A stretch of DNA of 35,460 bases from CAZLCK01 sp964558235 (GTDB taxonomy: Bacteria > Actinomycetota > Coriobacteriia > Coriobacteriales > CADBOM01): NCBI GenBank assembly GCA_964558235.1, contig CAZLCK010000011.1:1-35460 (forward strand). Direction: 5' to 3'. Under the pieces are notes generated by a model. It worked only from the letters and a program-made list of their open reading frames with translations, ran no database searches and was not told the origin of the DNA. Each line of letters starts with the position of its first letter. Within the stretch, counting starts at the first letter, position 1. A program made the position numbers and the translations under genes. Positions 33,344 through 35,460 of the stretch are shown piece after piece.

Positions 33344-35113
33344 ATGTCAGGGCAGTACTCAATGCATACATATACTTGTGGCGAGCTTGGTGTTCAAAAC
33401 ATTGGTAATGAAGTTGTGTTAACTGGATGGGTCGCACGTAGGCGTGATCATGGCGGATTGATCTTTATTGATCTGCGAGATCGCGAAGGATATACCCAAT
33501 GTACTTTTGACCCAGATAGTTCTGGCGAGTCTTTTGCGCTGGCTGAAAAGGTTAGGCCAGAGTGGACTGTTTTAATCAAAGGCAGAGTTAGGCAAAGACC
33601 TGACGATACAGAAAATCAGTCACTTTCAACTGGAGAGATCGAAGTTGAAGTTAGCGAGATGGAAGTCTTAAGTAAGTCTAAGACTCCTCCATTTTTGATT
33701 GAAGATGGAATTGATACCGATGAGTTAACGAGACTTCGTTGGAGGTATCTCGATATACGTAGACCTGAAGTTCTTTCGGCGATCAAACTTCGTTCTAAGA
33801 TTACTAGCACAATGAGAAATGCTCTAGATAAAAGAGGATTTTTAGAGGTTGAGACTCCAATTTTAGGCAAGTCTACACCTGAGGGTGCAAGAGACTTTAT
33901 CGTTCCTGCAAGGCTTTCGCCTGGAAAGTTCTATGCCCTTCCACAGTCACCGCAGCTCTTTAAGCAACTTTTAATGGTCGGAGGAATTGAGCGCTATTAT
34001 CAGATCGCAAGGTGTTTTAGAGATGAAGATCTAAGAGCTGATCGTCAGCCAGAATTTACTCAGCTCGATATTGAGATGGGTTTTGTAACACAAGATGACA
34101 TCATGCAGATGATGGAAGATGTTATGCAAGAGGTCTTGGAAGCTGTTGGAATTGAGCAGGCTTTTCCGCTTCAACGCATGAGCTGGAAAGAGGCTATGGA
34201 TCGATTTGGGTGCGACCGTCCAGATATCCGCTTTGGTATGGAGCTAGTTGATCTTTCTTCAATCGTTGAAGGTTGTGGCTTTAAAGTCTTTAGCAGCGCT
34301 CTAGAAGCCGGTGGAGTTGTTAAGGCAATCAATGTAAAAGGAGCAGGAGATTGGTCTCGTGGAGAGATCGATAAGCTTGGCAAGGTTGCTTCTGATAATG
34401 GAGCAAAGGGCATGGCTTGGATTGCATTTACTTCTTCTGGCGAAGAGAAGTCTCCAATTATCAAGTTCTTCTCGGACGATACATATGCTGCGATCAAAGA
34501 GGCTGTAGATGCTCAACCAGGAGATCTGGTCTTATTCGCTGCAGATACTTTTGAAGTCGCAAGTGCTGTTTTAAGTGCACTTCGTCTGCATGTTGCTGAT
34601 CTTTTGGAAATTGATAGATCTGCTCATGCGCTTTTATGGATCGTTGACTTTCCAATGTTTATATACGACCAGGAAGAGAAGCGCTATAGTGCAAACCATC
34701 ATCCATTTACGCGCATCAATGATGATGATCTCGACAAGATTGAGGACGATCCTTTAGCTTGCGGAAGTTATTCATATGACCTTGTGATGGATGGATTTGA
34801 AGTTGGCGGAGGAACAATGCGTATCCATACGCCAGAGTTGCAGATGAGAGTTTTGCGTCGACTAGGCTTTACTGACGAAGAGGCGCAAGAGCAGTTCGGA
34901 TTCTTGCTCGAGGCTCTTTCGTTTGGTGCTCCTCCTCATGGCGGAATTGCTTTAGGACTAGATAGAGTTGCAATGTTGATCGGTGGATATCAATCAATTA
35001 GAGATGTGATTGCATTTCCGAAGACTTCAAGTGGATCTGATCCGATGACGGGAGCTCCTAGTGAGGTGTCTAATAGACAACTAAAAGAGGTAAGCATATC
35101 GATTAGATCGTAA
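33344..35113 (+). CDS. aspS: Aspartate-tRNA ligase (possibly non-discriminating, Asp/Asn)
   Basis: A bacterial-type AspRS of 589 residues from ATG 33344 (601 from GTG 33308). The N-terminal OB-fold anticodon domain has GWVARRRDHGGLIFIDLRDR. Motif 2 is CFRDEDLRADRQPEFTQLD. A GAD insertion domain lies at about 280-410. Motif 3 is GGIALGLDRVAMLIGG. His36 in RRRDHGG sits where non-discriminating AspRS enzymes, which also charge tRNA-Asn, carry His and strictly Asp-specific ones carry Leu; gatCAB in the same window could convert the Asp-tRNA(Asn). The start is uncertain: GTG 33308 has AGGTG 3 nt upstream, ATG 33344 has AGGAG 14 nt upstream, and homologues begin near THTCGEL. The operon order hisS-aspS-6S RNA is known from Bacillus. 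Confidence 0.95.
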   Translation: MSGQYSMHTYTCGELGVQNIGNEVVLTGWVARRRDHGGLIFIDLRDREGYTQCTFDPDSSGESFALAEKVRPEWTVLIKGRVRQRPDDTENQSLSTGEIEVEVSEMEVLSKSKTPPFLIEDGIDTDELTRLRWRYLDIRRPEVLSAIKLRSKITSTMRNALDKRGFLEVETPILGKSTPEGARDFIVPARLSPGKFYALPQSPQLFKQLLMVGGIERYYQIARCFRDEDLRADRQPEFTQLDIEMGFVTQDDIMQMMEDVMQEVLEAVGIEQAFPLQRMSWKEAMDRFGCDRPDIRFGMELVDLSSIVEGCGFKVFSSALEAGGVVKAINVKGAGDWSRGEIDKLGKVASDNGAKGMAWIAFTSSGEEKSPIIKFFSDDTYAAIKEAVDAQPGDLVLFAADTFEVASAVLSALRLHVADLLEIDRSAHALLWIVDFPMFIYDQEEKRYSANHHPFTRINDDDLDKIEDDPLACGSYSYDLVMDGFEVGGGTMRIHTPELQMRVLRRLGFTDEEAQEQFGFLLEALSFGAPPHGGIALGLDRVAMLIGGYQSIRDVIAFPKTSSGSDPMTGAPSEVSNRQLKEVSISIRS

Positions 35114-35199
35114 TTTTGCATACAATAACTTCTCGAACTTACACGGCCCCTGGCATTTGCGGTGCGTATGGAAAGTTTCGAATTTTGCATACAGTAACT
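35112..35199. repeat. 19-bp direct repeat downstream of aspS
   Basis: AATTTTGCATACAATAACT (35112-35130) recurs with one change as AATTTTGCATACAGTAACT (35181-35199). The first copy overlaps the aspS stop codon. The second contains GAATTT...AAATTC, a short inverted repeat. Nothing between them reads as a gene. It could be a dispersed non-coding repeat. Confidence 0.7.
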
Positions 35200-35237
35200 C
35201 AAATTCTGAAGCCTGTGTATAGGTAAAGTCAAGACTT

Positions 35238-35266
35238 TTACTATTTGCGATATTGGGGCATACTAT
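35238..35266 (+). promoter_or_regulatory. Probable promoter of the 6S RNA
   Basis: TTACTA (35238-35243) and TACTAT (35261-35266) are separated by 17 bp, placing initiation about 35273, where the 6S closing stem begins. The -35 element matches the consensus only partly. Confidence 0.45.
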
Positions 35267-35269
35267 TTT

Positions 35270-35436
35270 TACGCTCCATTCTCGTTTCCGGCTCATGATG
35301 GACCGACATATGAGAATAGGGAACCTGCGTACCGCACAGGGACAGGTATCCTCCTTAGTTGTGGAAGCTGGAACTTGCGGTCAGGGTACCCACCTAGTAG
35401 AGGTGGGTTCATCCTTTCCGGACGAGGATGGGGTAA
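35270..35436 (+). ncRNA. ssrS: 6S RNA (RNA polymerase-binding regulator)
   Basis: 6S RNA mimics an open promoter and sequesters the housekeeping RNA polymerase holoenzyme. The closing stem is 11 bp: CTCCATTCTCG (35274-35284) with CGAGGATGGGG (35423-35433). It continues through TCCGG (35287-35291) with CCGGA (35418-35422) after two bulged U. A central bubble follows, with a hairpin on its 3' side (CCCACCT, loop AGTAG, AGGTGGG), as in E. coli 6S RNA. The terminal stem includes ACCGCA pairing with TGCGGT and an outer CCTG/CAGG. The position directly after hisS-aspS matches Bacillus 6S-1 RNA. The length of about 165 nt fits. Exact ends are estimates. No other RNA class I considered (RNase P, SRP, tmRNA, 6C) fits. 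Confidence 0.8.
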
Positions 35437-35460
35437 CTTATTTCAGATAACTTATTTCAG
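35434..35460. repeat. 14-bp tandem duplication at the window end
   Basis: TAACTTATTTCAG at 35434-35446 and 35448-35460, separated by one A. It follows the 6S closing stem directly. The window ends here, so further copies cannot be excluded. Confidence 0.85.

Noticed and set aside
35100..35450. Protein-coding ORFs across the 6S RNA region
   Set aside because: They have no ribosome-binding sites and no protein-like composition; the RNA structure explains the region better.

Overview
The window looks like a scaffold from a low-GC Gram-positive anaerobe. My best guess is an actinobacterium of the class Coriobacteriia. This rests on gatC-gatA-gatB order, hisS-aspS followed by a 6S RNA, AddAB instead of RecBCD, sortase-type and fibro-slime surface proteins, frequent GTG/TTG starts, and tandem aryl-alcohol-type dehydrogenases beside a pyrogallol-transhydroxylase-like molybdoenzyme. 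The genus cannot be read from the sequence. Three 100-N gaps show a draft assembly. Two of them are flanked by identical 55-bp copies and look like unmerged contig overlaps, not missing DNA.

Layout. 1-480: 3' end of a surface protein and its terminator. 518-1798: a CobC-like phosphatase, divergent from a corrinoid adenosyltransferase that is cut by gap 1. 1899-3709: an L,D-transpeptidase with a false internal gap. 3952-5694: a biotin module (BirA-type operator, bioY, convergent birA). 5786-5861: tRNA-Ala(GGC). 6059-6475: a short DtxR/MntR-type regulator. 6649-14909: a catabolic-looking island with two tandem zinc alcohol dehydrogenases (minus strand), a divergent TetR regulator, a molybdopterin enzyme of the pyrogallol-phloroglucinol transhydroxylase type with no small subunit nearby, and two tandem URO-D-fold methyltransferase-like genes, closed by a strong terminator. 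15023-24501: addB-addA, a TPR protein, a DUF4037 nucleotidyltransferase-like protein and a DUF4125 protein. 24738-24983: a small unknown gene. 25157-29132: gatCAB plus a DUF47/PhoU-like gene. 29403-31823: a fibro-slime/DUF11 cell-wall protein with a ribosome-binding site that can be hidden in a hairpin. 31953-35113: hisS-aspS. About 35270-35436: a 6S RNA.

How it fits together. The least ordinary part is 6.6-14.9 kb. Its gene content (aryl-alcohol-type oxidoreductases, an aromatic hydroxyl-transfer molybdoenzyme, URO-D methyltransferase-like proteins) suggests anaerobic processing of hydroxylated or methoxylated aromatics. The corrinoid genes 5 kb upstream could supply cofactor, but that link is inference. 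The second candidate for an undescribed system is TPR-DUF4037-DUF4125. gatCAB and an AspRS carrying a His typical of non-discriminating enzymes suggest tRNA-dependent amidation. Short tandem duplications (9-39 bp), in frame where they fall inside genes, recur across the window; one copies the addB/addA junction with its ribosome-binding site and start codon.
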